A DNA stretch of 64,000 bases from CADEDH01 sp047974625. Lineage in GTDB: Bacteria > Actinomycetota > Acidimicrobiia > Acidimicrobiales > SZUA-35. The position numbers were made by a program, and so were the translations under genes. Below the pieces are notes generated by a model. That model had not been told where the DNA came from and made no database searches. It was given only the letters and a program-made list of their open reading frames with translations. Location of the stretch: positions 37,443 to 101,442 of the forward strand of contig JBKECK010000078.1 of the NCBI GenBank assembly GCA_047974625.1, given 5' to 3'. Below are positions 1 through 8,092 of this stretch, piece by piece (the first letter of the stretch is position 1; the number at the start of each line of letters is the position of its first letter).

Positions 1-36
1 GAGCGGCCCGGCCGGCCCCGGCGACGAGGTGGGGTC

Positions 37-648
37 ATGACCGGCCGGTCCCCCCACCCACCGGACGGGACCCGGCCGGGGCGACGCCGGGCCCGGCCCC
101 AACCCGATCCCGGGGAGCGGCCGCTCGGGTCGACCGACCTCAAACGGCTGCACCGCACCTGGCGCCGCCGGACCGAACTCGACCTCGGCCTGATCCTGGA
201 CGGGGTCCAGAAGCCGTTCAACGTGGGCGCCGTGTACCGATCCGCCGCCGCCTACCGGGCCGCCACCGTCTGGCTCGTGCCCCCCTCGCCCGGACCGGAC
301 GATCCGGGGGTGTCCCGCACGGCGCTGGGCTGCGAGCGCCTGGTCAGCACGGTCCGGGCCGGCAGCGGTCCCGAGGCGGTGGCCGACGCCCGCTCCCGGG
401 GCCTGGTGACCGTGGCCATCGAGCTGACCGCCACCGCCCGTCCCCTGTTCGAGATCAAGCTCGGCCCGGCGGTGTGCCTCGTACTCGGCCACGAGGACCG
501 GGGGGTCCACCGCTCGACCCTGGCCGAGGTCGACCACGTCGCCTACCTGCCCCAGTTGGGCAAGGTCGGGTCGCTCAACGTGGCCCAGGCGGCCACCGTG
601 GCCATCTACGAGACCGCCCGGCAGCGCTGGAGTGGCCCGGACCGGTGA
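37..648 (+). CDS. TrmH/SpoU-family RNA 2'-O-ribose methyltransferase
   Basis: This protein probably methylates the 2'-OH of a ribose in tRNA or rRNA, using S-adenosylmethionine in the cytoplasm. The 203-residue protein has the three SpoU motifs of the SPOUT knot fold: an Asn-centred motif around residues 60-70 (FNVGAVYRSA), a LVLGHEDRGV strand-loop around 149-158, and the SAM-binding knot near 171-186 (LPQLGKVGSLNVAQAA). The first 45 residues are Arg/Pro-rich and look disordered. The ATG follows a purine-rich AGGTGGGG. It is the only plus-strand gene in the first 43 kb and faces the Nudix gene tail to tail. The family is certain; the target nucleotide cannot be told from sequence. Confidence 0.9.
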   Translation: MTGRSPHPPDGTRPGRRRARPQPDPGERPLGSTDLKRLHRTWRRRTELDLGLILDGVQKPFNVGAVYRSAAAYRAATVWLVPPSPGPDDPGVSRTALGCERLVSTVRAGSGPEAVADARSRGLVTVAIELTATARPLFEIKLGPAVCLVLGHEDRGVHRSTLAEVDHVAYLPQLGKVGSLNVAQAATVAIYETARQRWSGPDR

Positions 649-718
649 GGCCCGCACCGGGAAGCCGGCCAGGGCGAGCCGGACGCTACCGGCGCGGCCG
701 CCGACCGGGGCGGGTGGC

Positions 719-1246
719 TCAGAGCCGCTCGTAGCTCCAGGCCAGGGGACGATCGCCGTCGTAGGGCATGGTGCCGTGGAAGGTCCGTTCGTCCCCGTCG
801 AACACGAGGGGGACGAAGTGCCGGTCGCCGGCCCACATCGGTAGGTCGTCGGCGGCGCCCGGGGTGGCGTGGTCGTAGCAGGCGGCCAGGAGGCGGCGCC
901 GGTCGACCCATTCGAGGGTGCCCTCGGCGTTGGCGGGCGGCGGGGAACCCGTCCAGCCGGTGGCCAGGAACACGAACCCCAACCATGCTTCCCGGCTGGG
1001 ACCGAAATTCGTCCAGGTGATGGTGCCCCGCAGGGTGAGGTCGGTGAGGTCGAGGCCTGCCTCCTCCCGCACCTCACGCCGGAGCCCCCCGCTGATGCTC
1101 TCGTCGGGTTCCACCTTGCCGCCGATCCCGTTGACCTTGCCGTAGTGGTCGTCGTCCGGGCGGGCGTTGCGCCGCACCATGAGGACCCGGTCGGGGCCGC
1201 GGTCCCACAGGTAGGCCAGGGTGCCGACGATGGGGGTGAAGGCCAT
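719..1246 (-). CDS. Nudix hydrolase, MutT/MTH1-like
   Basis: The protein hydrolyses nucleoside diphosphates linked to another moiety and may clean oxidised dGTP from the nucleotide pool. A complete Nudix box (GX5EX7REUXEEXGU) spans residues 43-65, with G43, E49, R57, E58, E61, E62 and G64 all in place. The preceding GKVNGIGGKVEP context resembles MTH1/MutX-type 8-oxo-dGTP diphosphatases. Length (175 residues) is normal for the family. The gene lies 24 bases downstream of the priA stop on the same strand, so it could be the last gene of the mihF-priA transcript. The substrate assignment is an inference. Confidence 0.88.
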   Translation of the reverse strand: MAFTPIVGTLAYLWDRGPDRVLMVRRNARPDDDHYGKVNGIGGKVEPDESISGGLRREVREEAGLDLTDLTLRGTITWTNFGPSREAWLGFVFLATGWTGSPPPANAEGTLEWVDRRRLLAACYDHATPGAADDLPMWAGDRHFVPLVFDGDERTFHGTMPYDGDRPLAWSYERL

Positions 1247-1270
1247 GGCCCCCGACGATAGGGGCCGGGG

Positions 1271-3178
1271 TCAGGCCCGCGGTGGGTCGACAGCCACCCG
1301 GACCCGTTCCGCGGGTCGGGGGGCGGCCGCCAACGCCGCGGCCAGGGCGTCGGGGGTGGCCGCCCGGGCCAGGTACCGTCCGGCCCCGGTCGGGCCCATC
1401 ACGGCCACCGGGTCGCCGGTGGTCCGGTCCTCCAACCAGGCGGCGAGTTCGCCGGCGCCGGCCCCGCTGAGCTCGGCCAGAGCACCGAACGGGGGCAGGC
1501 CGGTGGCCCGCCGCAGGCCGGTCTCGGCGGCCAGGAACCGTCCGGGATCGGCCCGGACCGCGGCAGTGAGGACCCGGTGGTCGGGCACGCGGGTCTGGAC
1601 CACGATCCGGCCGCCCGGTCGACGGCCGCCGACGAGCCGGGCCGCGTCGGCGAGCAGGGCCATGGCCTGTTCGGCCGCCCGGTAGCGGGGGGCGAGCAGT
1701 TCGGCGTCGATGTCGAGGAAGGCGACGGTGTCGACGGCCCGGAGCCGCACCAGGGCGGCCTCAGTGCCCACCATGACCCGGGTCGTGCCGCGGTCGGTGG
1801 CGTCGTGTCCGGCCGAGAGCTCGTCCACCGGTTCCCCGACCAGGGCGGCGAGGTGCTCGGCCGCCCCCTTCACCCCGAGCCGCAGCCGTTTGAGGGCGGT
1901 GGCCCCGCATTCGGCGCACACCATCGGTCGGGTCTCGCCCGTGGCCGCGCTCTCGAGCCGGCCGTCGCGCTCCACCATCAGGTGTTCACCGTCGGTGGTC
2001 CGCACCAGTTCACCGCACCGGGCGCAGGCCATCATCACCGAACGCCCGGTCCGGTTGAGCACGGCGAGGACCCGGCCCGGCCCGCGGACCACCTCGGCCA
2101 GCCGGGGGGAGAAGAGCCCGGAGCGGCCCGGCTCCTCGGCCCTCCGGTCGATCACCTCCACCAGGGGCCAGCCGGCCCGTTCCTCGGCCCGGCTCGGGGT
2201 GGTGGTGGCTGTGGCCACCGCGGTGCCCGCCACCGACGGGCAGGGTGACACCAGGTGGCAGCTGATCCCGGCCCGCCGGGCCCGTTCGATGGCCACGTCC
2301 CGGGCGTGCCAGGTGGGGTTGCGTTCGTCCTGGAGGGCTTGGTCGTGCTCGTCGACCACCACGATCGCCGCCAGGTCCGGGACCCGGGCCCACACTGCGG
2401 ATCGGGCCCCGATCACTACCCCGCCCCGACCGGCCGCCGCCGCCCATTCCCGGGGGTGGAATCGTACGGTCACCCCGAGGCGACGCAGGCCCCCGGCCAG
2501 TTCACCGGCCTGGGAGACCCGGGGGCACACCACCACGGTGTCGCCGGTGATCAGTGAGGCCACGAACGGGGCCAGCCGCTCGCCCGGTGGTCTCCGGTGG
2601 ACGACGACCGCCCCCGGCCCGCCGGCCGGGTCCGGTCGGGGGGACGGGGCCGGCCTGGACGGCAGACCCCGCACCCGGTTGGGGGGTGAGGCGGAACCCA
2701 GGGTGGACCGCCACCGGCCCGCCCACCGCCACGCCGCCCAGCGGGCCACCCCGATCAGGGGGGCGTCGGGTCCGACCGAGGCGACGGCCCGGACCGGCCG
2801 CAACTGGTATCCCGGGCCGGGGTCGACGCCCAGTTCGACCACCCAGCCGGTGACCCGGCGGCCGTTGAGGTCGATCCGGACGATCGAACCGGGCCGGCAC
2901 TCCCCCACCAGATCGGGGGGGACCAGGTAGTCGAACTGCTTGTCCATCCCGGACACGTCGGGGACGACCCGGGCCACCGTGGACCCGGCCGGCCGGGCCG
3001 CCGGGGCCGGGGGGTCGTCCCCGGAACGTCGGGGGCCGGGGTCCAGGGCGAACAGCCGACCCTGCGACGCCGCATCGGCCGGTTGCCCTCGGTTCAACCC
3101 GGTGCCGTCGGGCTGGGCATCGTCAGGCTGAACGTCGCCGTACTGAGCCCTGCCGGACCGGAGGTCGCCGATGGCCAC
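1271..3178 (-). CDS. priA: Primosomal protein N' (PriA-like), Walker A motif absent
   Basis: PriA recognises stalled forks and reloads the replisome. The N-terminal fork-binding domain is recognisable from DKQFDYLVPPDL (about residue 79) onward. A helicase-like core has a DEHD box near residue 276, and a cysteine cluster (C385, C388, C421, C424) keeps only one pair of CxxC motifs where E. coli PriA has eight cysteines. Around residues 190-205, where GSGKT should be, the text is VVVHRRPPGERL, so ATP-dependent unwinding is unlikely; I recall the same loss in other actinobacterial PriA proteins. The open frame continues upstream through metK in another frame. I place the start at the GTG at 3178, 38 bases after the metK stop; ATG at 2947 would cut the conserved N-terminus. 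Confidence 0.85.
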   Translation of the reverse strand: MAIGDLRSGRAQYGDVQPDDAQPDGTGLNRGQPADAASQGRLFALDPGPRRSGDDPPAPAARPAGSTVARVVPDVSGMDKQFDYLVPPDLVGECRPGSIVRIDLNGRRVTGWVVELGVDPGPGYQLRPVRAVASVGPDAPLIGVARWAAWRWAGRWRSTLGSASPPNRVRGLPSRPAPSPRPDPAGGPGAVVVHRRPPGERLAPFVASLITGDTVVVCPRVSQAGELAGGLRRLGVTVRFHPREWAAAAGRGGVVIGARSAVWARVPDLAAIVVVDEHDQALQDERNPTWHARDVAIERARRAGISCHLVSPCPSVAGTAVATATTTPSRAEERAGWPLVEVIDRRAEEPGRSGLFSPRLAEVVRGPGRVLAVLNRTGRSVMMACARCGELVRTTDGEHLMVERDGRLESAATGETRPMVCAECGATALKRLRLGVKGAAEHLAALVGEPVDELSAGHDATDRGTTRVMVGTEAALVRLRAVDTVAFLDIDAELLAPRYRAAEQAMALLADAARLVGGRRPGGRIVVQTRVPDHRVLTAAVRADPGRFLAAETGLRRATGLPPFGALAELSGAGAGELAAWLEDRTTGDPVAVMGPTGAGRYLARAATPDALAAALAAAPRPAERVRVAVDPPRA

Positions 3179-3215
3179 GTCCGGATCCGCCGGGGGCCGC
3201 GGGCCGCGCCGCGCC

Positions 3216-4412
3216 TCAGAGACCGAGGGCGGAACGGAGATCGTCGGCCCGGTCGGTCCGCTCCCAGGTGAACGAGTCACCGGCAGGACGCCCGAAGTGG
3301 CCGTAGGCGGCGGTGGGGCTGAAGATGGGGCGCCGCAGGTCCAGGGCGTCGACGATGGCGGCGGGCCGGAGGTCGAACACCTCGGGGACAACCTTGGCGA
3401 TGGCGGCCGGATCGACGGTCTCGGTGCCAAAGGTCTCGACCATGATCGACACCGGCCGGGCCACACCGATGGCGTAGGCGGCCTGCACCTCGCAGCGGCG
3501 GGCGGCGCCGGAGGCCACCACGTTCTTGGCCACCCAGCGGGTGGCGTAGGCGGCGGAGCGGTCCACCTTGGACGGGTCCTTCCCGGAGAAGGCGCCGCCC
3601 CCATGGCGGGCCGAACCGCCATAGGTGTCGACGATGATCTTACGGCCGGTGAGCCCGGCGTCGCCCACGGGACCACCGATGACGAACCGGCCCGTCGGGT
3701 TGACGAGAACCTCGTAGTCGTCGCCGGCGAACCGTTCGGGGACTACGGGCCGGATGACCTGTTCGATCAGATCGGGCCGGATCATGGAGTCCCGGTCGAT
3801 GCCGTCGTCGTGCTGGGTGGAGATCAGAACGGTGGTGAGCCGGACGGGAACCCCGTCGACGTACTCGAAGGTGACCTGGGTCTTCCCGTCAGGCCGGAGG
3901 TAGGGCACGGTGCCCGCCCGCCGCACCTCGGCCAGGCGTTCCGCCATCCGGTGGGCGGTGAAGATCGGCAGGGGCATCGCCTCTTCGGTCTCGTCGCAGG
4001 CGTAGCCGAACATCATGCCCTGGTCGCCGGCACCCTGCTCGTCGTAGGCGTCGCCGGTGGCACCCGTATAGCGGATCTCCTCCGCCTTGTCGACGCCCTG
4101 GGCGATGTCGGCCGACTGTTCGTCGATGGCCACCATCACACCACAGGTGTTCCCGTCGAACCCGTAGGATTCGTTGTCGTAGCCGATCCGGGTGAGGGTC
4201 TGGCGGACCACGGAGGGGATGTCGACGTAGGCGTTGGTGCTGATCTCACCGGCTACGAACGCCAACCCGGTGGTGACCATGGTTTCGCACGCCACCCGGC
4301 TGGCCGGATCCTGCTCCAAGAGGGCGTCGAGGATGGCGTCGGAGACCTGGTCGGCCATCTTGTCGGGGTGACCTTCGGTCACGGACTCGGATGTGAAGGT
4401 GTAGCTGGTCAC
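3216..4412 (-). CDS. metK: S-adenosylmethionine synthetase
   Basis: The enzyme makes S-adenosylmethionine from methionine and ATP in the cytoplasm. The 398-residue protein has normal length and carries the diagnostic motifs: GHPDK at residues 14-18, the GAGDQG hexapeptide at 127-132, and the Gly-rich GGGAFSGKD loop near residue 270. Methionine and metal ligands appear intact. The gene starts 5 bases after the coaBC stop and probably belongs to the same transcript. It supplies the cofactor for methyltransferases and for QueA (encoded further along), which uses SAM as a ribosyl donor. Confidence 0.98.
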   Translation of the reverse strand: MTSYTFTSESVTEGHPDKMADQVSDAILDALLEQDPASRVACETMVTTGLAFVAGEISTNAYVDIPSVVRQTLTRIGYDNESYGFDGNTCGVMVAIDEQSADIAQGVDKAEEIRYTGATGDAYDEQGAGDQGMMFGYACDETEEAMPLPIFTAHRMAERLAEVRRAGTVPYLRPDGKTQVTFEYVDGVPVRLTTVLISTQHDDGIDRDSMIRPDLIEQVIRPVVPERFAGDDYEVLVNPTGRFVIGGPVGDAGLTGRKIIVDTYGGSARHGGGAFSGKDPSKVDRSAAYATRWVAKNVVASGAARRCEVQAAYAIGVARPVSIMVETFGTETVDPAAIAKVVPEVFDLRPAAIVDALDLRRPIFSPTAAYGHFGRPAGDSFTWERTDRADDLRSALGL

Positions 4413-4417
4413 GGGTG

Positions 4418-5662
4418 TCAGCTTTCCGGATCGGGTAGCCGGTCGGCGGCGGCTTGCAGCACCGCGCGGGCCACGTTGGACTTGTCGGTGAGCGGGACCT
4501 CGATCGTCTCCCCGTCAGCCGCGAGGATGGTCACCGCGTTGGTGTCGTGAGCGAAGCCTACGCCGGGCGCCGACACGTCGTTGCCAACGATCAGATCTGC
4601 CCCCTTGGCAACGAGCTTGGCGGCCGCGTTGGCCCGCAGGTCGTTCGTTTCGGCCGCGAACCCTACGAGCACCTGGCCGGCCGGTTTGCTCCGGCCCAGG
4701 GCGGCCAGGATGTCGATGGTGGGTTCGAGGATGATCTGGGGGATCCCGTCCCGCTTCTTGAGCTTGGCGTCGGCCACCGACACCGGCCGGAAGTCGGCCA
4801 CGGCCGCGGCCATGACCACCACATCGGCCCGTTTGGCCGCGGCGGTGACCGCGTCGTGCATCTCAGCCGCGGTGGCCACCGTTACCTGCTCGACGCCGGG
4901 CCGGGGGGCCAGCTCGACGGTGGTGATCAGGGTGACGGTGGCGCCGGCCTCGGCCGCGGCCACGGCCACGGCGTGGCCCTGCTTACCGCTCGAGCGGTTG
5001 CCGATGTAGCGGACCGGGTCGATCGGCTCGCGGGTGCCGCCGGCGGTGACCACCACGTGGCGCCCCACCCACGGCCCGGCCGGGCCGGCCAGGAGCCCGA
5101 CCACCGCCTCGACGACGGTGGCCGGATCGGCCAGACGACCCACCCCGGAGTCCCCCCCGGCCAGGCGACCGGTTTCGGGGCCCACGATGATCGTGCCCCG
5201 CTCGGCCAGGACAGCCATCGTCTCCTGGGTGGCCGGGTGCTCCCACATCTCGGTGTGCATCGCCGGGCAGACGATCACGGGTGCCCGGGTGGCCAGGAGG
5301 GTGGCCGATAACAGGTCGGCGGACCGCCCGGTCCGGAGGTCGGACAGGATCCGGGCCGTGGCCGGGCACACGACGATCACGTCCGCGTTCTGGCCCATGC
5401 GGGTGTGGGGGATGTGGTCACGGTCGTGCCACAGGCTGGTCTTCACCGGTTCGGAGGCGAGCGCCGTGAAGGTGGTGGGCCCCACCATGTGCTGGGCGGC
5501 CTCGGTCAACACCGGGATGACGTGGGCGCCGAGATCCACCAGGCGACGGCACACCTCCACCGCCTTGTAGGCGGAGATGCCGCCGGTGACCCCGAGCACG
5601 ACAGTACGACCGTTCAGGGTGACGGCCTGGTCGTTGGACACTGGGAACGATGCTGCGGACAA
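4418..5662 (-). CDS. coaBC: Bifunctional phosphopantothenoylcysteine decarboxylase / phosphopantothenate-cysteine ligase
   Basis: CoaBC carries out two successive steps of coenzyme A synthesis: ligation of cysteine to 4'-phosphopantothenate, then FMN-dependent decarboxylation. The flavoprotein CoaC half covers about residues 15-190, with the catalytic His86 (IPHTRMG) and the PAMHTEMW segment at 133-140. The CoaB ligase half runs from about 195 to 410, with a GGTREPIDPVR nucleotide-binding start and the later KLKK. The frame opens with a TTG directly abutting the rpoZ stop; a GTG 21 bases downstream is an alternative start and would match the usual family N-terminus better. It is followed closely by metK. 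Confidence 0.96.
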   Translation of the reverse strand: MSAASFPVSNDQAVTLNGRTVVLGVTGGISAYKAVEVCRRLVDLGAHVIPVLTEAAQHMVGPTTFTALASEPVKTSLWHDRDHIPHTRMGQNADVIVVCPATARILSDLRTGRSADLLSATLLATRAPVIVCPAMHTEMWEHPATQETMAVLAERGTIIVGPETGRLAGGDSGVGRLADPATVVEAVVGLLAGPAGPWVGRHVVVTAGGTREPIDPVRYIGNRSSGKQGHAVAVAAAEAGATVTLITTVELAPRPGVEQVTVATAAEMHDAVTAAAKRADVVVMAAAVADFRPVSVADAKLKKRDGIPQIILEPTIDILAALGRSKPAGQVLVGFAAETNDLRANAAAKLVAKGADLIVGNDVSAPGVGFAHDTNAVTILAADGETIEVPLTDKSNVARAVLQAAADRLPDPES

Positions 5663-5929
5663 CTAGGCGTCGACGCCGTCATGCTCCGGGCGGACGGCGA
5701 CGATCTTCTCCGCGGCGATCTCCTCGAACGCCATGGACAGCGGCTTACGGGCCTCCGAGGTGACCTGCGGGGGCACCATAGCCCCCAGCCCCTCACCGAG
5801 CTGGCCGAAGTACGCGTTGATCTCCCGGGCCCTGGTGGCCGCCACCGTGCAGAGGGCGAACTTCGAGCCCACCCTCGCGAGCAGCTCCTCGACTCCCGGG
5901 CTCATCATCGTGTCGTAGCTATCAGCCAT
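5663..5929 (-). CDS. rpoZ: RNA polymerase omega subunit
   Basis: Omega is the small RNA polymerase subunit that helps beta-prime fold and assemble. The 88-residue product has the typical actinobacterial size. It contains the conserved KFALCTVAATRAREINAYF helix around residues 23-41 and the PLSMAFEEIAAEKI segment near the C-terminus. Its stop codon is immediately followed by the coaBC start. In actinobacteria rpoZ normally sits between gmk and coaBC, as it does here, although a repeat block separates it from gmk. Confidence 0.95.
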   Translation of the reverse strand: MADSYDTMMSPGVEELLARVGSKFALCTVAATRAREINAYFGQLGEGLGAMVPPQVTSEARKPLSMAFEEIAAEKIVAVRPEHDGVDA

Positions 5930-5968
5930 TCAAGGCACCTCCGAACCGTTCAGGATAGCGGCGGGGGC

Positions 5969-6175
5969 CTGTTTCTGGCTCTTCGGCCGAGGCCTCATCG
6001 CTGGGGCCGCTTGGGGCCCCTGTTTCTGGCTCTTCGGCCGAGGCCTCATCGCGGGGGCTTCCGGCCCCCCTGTGTCTGGCTCTTCGGCCGAGGCCTCATC
6101 GCGGGGGCTTCCGGCCCCCCTGTTTCTGGCTCTTCGGCCGAGGCCTCATCGCGGGGGCTACTTGGGGCCACGCCC
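5969..6175. repeat. Four tandem copies of a 50-51 bp hairpin-forming repeat
   Basis: Units begin at about 5969, 6020, 6070 and 6120, giving a 50-51 base period. Each contains the core CTCTTCGGCCGAGGCCTC, and three of the four are followed by a G-run/C-run dyad such as GGGGGC-TTCCG-GCCCCC; the last unit ends in a diverged version. Copies 2 and 3 are almost identical. The block fills the gap between the gmk stop and the rpoZ start and contains no plausible gene. A related single core (with CCAAGG instead of CCGAGG) lies at 58153-58182, so this is a dispersed family. The hairpins could end or pause transcription between gmk and rpoZ or protect the gmk 3' end; neither is shown. Confidence 0.9.
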
Positions 6176-6176
6176 C

Positions 6177-6734
6177 TCAGAGCGAGGCTCGTGACTTCTC
6201 GATCACGGTCCACATCTGGTCGACGGTGTCGGCGATGTCGATGTTGACGATGGTGGACGCGCCCAGTTCCCGGCCGGCGTCGGCCTCCTCGGCCGCCTTC
6301 TCCAACCGTTCCACCACCTTGGCCGGCGGATCACCCCGGCGGCGGAGCCGGGCCTCCTGTTCCGCCGCCGACGGGGCCTCCAGGAAGATCAGCACGGCGT
6401 CGGGATGGTGCCGCAGCACCTGGCGCGCCCCCTGCACGTCGATCTCGAGGACGATGTCCCGCCCCGGTGGCGCTTCCGGCGTCGGCGTGCCGTAATAGTT
6501 GTCGAGAAACTCGGTGTATTCGAGGAATCCACCGGATTCGATCCGACGCTCGAAGCCGGCCCGCGTGGCGAAGATGTAGGCGTCCGCCGCCTCACCGGGG
6601 CGACGGGTCCTAGTAGTCCAAGATCGACTTAACCAGAGTTCGGGATGTTCGGCAATCAGGGCGTCGACGACGGTTCCTTTGCCGACACCTCCGGGACCGG
6701 AGACGACGATGACCAGGGGCCGACGTTCGGTCAG
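6177..6734 (-). CDS. gmk: Guanylate kinase, apparent CTG start
   Basis: The enzyme phosphorylates GMP to GDP. The full 185-codon frame reads through with no internal stop. It has the P-loop GPGGVGKGT at residues 13-21, a GMP-binding SRSWTTRTRRPGE near 36-48, GGFLEYTEF near 68-76, and EIDVQGARQV near 97-106. No ATG, GTG or TTG precedes the P-loop in frame. The likely start is CTG at 6734, which overlaps the mihF stop as CTGA and has GGAGG four bases upstream. A caller limited to standard starts would keep only the C-terminal part from the GTG at 6437, which lacks the ATP site. Translational coupling to mihF is likely. Confidence 0.9.
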   Translation of the reverse strand: MTERRPLVIVVSGPGGVGKGTVVDALIAEHPELWLSRSWTTRTRRPGEAADAYIFATRAGFERRIESGGFLEYTEFLDNYYGTPTPEAPPGRDIVLEIDVQGARQVLRHHPDAVLIFLEAPSAAEQEARLRRRGDPPAKVVERLEKAAEEADAGRELGASTIVNIDIADTVDQMWTVIEKSRASL

Positions 6735-7042
6735 AACGCCTCCAGGAGCGCCTTGCGCTGCTGGGGCCCCAACCCGGACAGTCTCCGGGACTCGGCGATA
6801 CCGATCGACTCCATCGTGCGGCGGGCCGTCACCTTCCCGACTCCGGGCAACGATTCAATGGCGGCGAGCACCTTCATCCTCGCCACCGTCGGATCGCGGT
6901 CGGCATCATCGAGCAGCTCGACCAGAGTCATACTGCCCATCTTGAGCCGCTGCTTGATCTCGGAACGGACCCGTCGCGCTTCAGCGGCCTTTTCACGGGC
7001 CGCAAGTCGCTGTTCGTCATTCAACTGCGGAGGCTTTGGCAT
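6731..7042 (-). CDS. mihF: Actinobacterial integration host factor mIHF
   Basis: mIHF is a small actinobacterial nucleoid-associated protein that binds and bends DNA; it is unrelated in fold to E. coli IHF. The 103-residue product is rich in basic helices at the N-terminus (AREKAAEARRVRSEIKQRL). It ends with the helix-turn-helix segment LPGVGKVTARRTMESIGI, typical of the family. I choose the ATG at 7042 (MPKPPQLNDEQR) because family proteins start there; the longer frame adds 24 unrelated residues. A GGTGGG lies 4 bases before this ATG. Its stop overlaps the gmk start. In Mycobacterium the gene also sits between pyrF and gmk. Confidence 0.93.
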   Translation of the reverse strand: MPKPPQLNDEQRLAAREKAAEARRVRSEIKQRLKMGSMTLVELLDDADRDPTVARMKVLAAIESLPGVGKVTARRTMESIGIAESRRLSGLGPQQRKALLEAF

Positions 7043-7336
7043 ACGCCCACCAGTATCGGGTATTTCCGGCGGCTCTGACACCACTTCAGCAGGAAAAACT
7101 TGGTTGCCGAGCAACGGATGACCCGACCCGAGCTACCCTAGATCGGTCGACATGCTTGTCGTACAAGCATGGGCCAGGGCGCCTGACTAGGGCAAAGCAC
7201 GTCACTCAACCGGGTGACGCAACCGATGGGAATTTGTACCGGTCGTCCCGGTGCCCGATCTGGTCAATGATGCCCAACGGTTTGACGGGGTGCCGCAGGG
7301 CCGCGTATGCCGAAACCTAGGCTCGCAGGGCCCGGC
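7043..7336. other. Intergenic region between pyrF and mihF with two dyads
   Basis: This 294-base gap is visibly less GC-rich than its surroundings and has no convincing gene; a 94-codon plus-strand frame here has no family signature. It must contain the end of the pyr transcript and the mihF promoter. On the minus strand TAGGGT (7135-7140) could be a -10 box, with its -35 position falling inside the perfect palindrome at 7151-7171. A second dyad, CGTCAC and GTGACG around an 8-base loop, lies at 7200-7219. I see no U-tract terminator after pyrF. Confidence 0.5.
7151..7171. promoter_or_regulatory. Perfect 9-bp inverted repeat, candidate operator
   Basis: CATGCTTGT and its exact complement ACAAGCATG are separated by three bases. 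The arms are AT-rich for this genome and no T-run follows on either strand, so it looks more like a dimeric regulator's binding site than a terminator. It would overlap the -35 region of a putative mihF promoter. I cannot name the regulator. Confidence 0.45.
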
Positions 7337-8092
7337 TCAGCCCTGATCGGAACCCAGATCGGCGAACAGGGCGGCCGCCGCACCGGCCGGATCGTGGGCC
7401 AGGGTCACGGCCCGGCCGATGACCAACAGGTCGGCCCCCCAGGCGAGAGCCTCGGCGGGCGTGACCGCCCGGGGCTGGTCGTGCCGTTCGGCCCCGGCGG
7501 CCCGGATCCCGGGCACGATGCGCATCGTCCGGGGCGACATCTGGCGGACCGCTTCCAGGTCCGGACCGGAGCAGACGATCCCCTGACACCCCGCCTCGAC
7601 GGCCAGGCGCAACCGGGCGGGAACGATGTGGGACGGGGCATCGGCGTCGCTGGTGAGCACGGTGATGGCCACCGGCACCGGATCGGCCAGCCCGGCGTCC
7701 CGGGCCCCCTGCAGGAAGCCCTCCACCCCGGCGCTGAGCATGGCGGAACCCCCGCTGGCGTGCATGGTCAGGTAGGTGGCCCCGAGGGCCCCGGCCACGC
7801 TGGCCGCCTTGCGGACCGTGGTGGGGATGTCGTGCAGTTTGAGGTCGAGGAAGACGTCCAGGTCAGCGTCCAGCATGGCCCCCACCGCGTCGGGCCCCGC
7901 CGCGGTGAACAGCTCAAGGCCGACCTTGGCCACCCCGAACCAGGGCGACAGCTGGCGGGCCAGGCGGACCGCCTCGACCAGGTCGTCGACATCGAGGGCC
8001 AGCGCCATGCGCGACCGGAGTTCGTCAGGTAGCCCCTCGGCCGGGCTGCGCAGGCTCCCGGGGGTGGTGGTTGTCTCGGCCACGGTGTCCAT
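7337..8092 (-). CDS. pyrF: Orotidine-5'-phosphate decarboxylase
   Basis: PyrF converts OMP to UMP, the last step of de novo pyrimidine synthesis. The 251-residue TIM-barrel protein has the catalytic D-K-D array DLKLHDIPTTV, with D83, K85, H87 and D88. It also has a VPGIR phosphate-binding segment and a GRAVT loop near the C-terminus. The DxKxHDIPxTV form is that of the E. coli/Bacillus group rather than the divergent mycobacterial type. The first 20 residues are not conserved, but the ATG has AGGAG four bases upstream. It is the last gene of the pyr cluster; 191 bases separate it from pyrD, and I see nothing definite in that gap. Confidence 0.96.
   Translation of the reverse strand: MDTVAETTTTPGSLRSPAEGLPDELRSRMALALDVDDLVEAVRLARQLSPWFGVAKVGLELFTAAGPDAVGAMLDADLDVFLDLKLHDIPTTVRKAASVAGALGATYLTMHASGGSAMLSAGVEGFLQGARDAGLADPVPVAITVLTSDADAPSHIVPARLRLAVEAGCQGIVCSGPDLEAVRQMSPRTMRIVPGIRAAGAERHDQPRAVTPAEALAWGADLLVIGRAVTLAHDPAGAAAALFADLGSDQG

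Noticed and set aside
3179..3676. Upstream extension of the priA frame into metK
   Set aside because: The extra 166 codons overlap metK in another frame and are Pro/Arg-rich without similarity to PriA.
3171..4550. A 459-codon plus-strand open frame opposite metK
   Set aside because: Shadow frame; metK on the other strand explains the region completely.
5969..6175. CRISPR array
   Set aside because: The units are contiguous repeats with no unique spacers, and no cas gene is near.
7036..7320. A 94-codon plus-strand frame in the mihF-pyrF gap
   Set aside because: No family signature, no Shine-Dalgarno, and it runs through the palindrome and promoter-like elements.
7337..8092. pyrF as the divergent mycobacterial type
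   Set aside because: The DLKLHDIPTTV active-site motif is that of the classical group.
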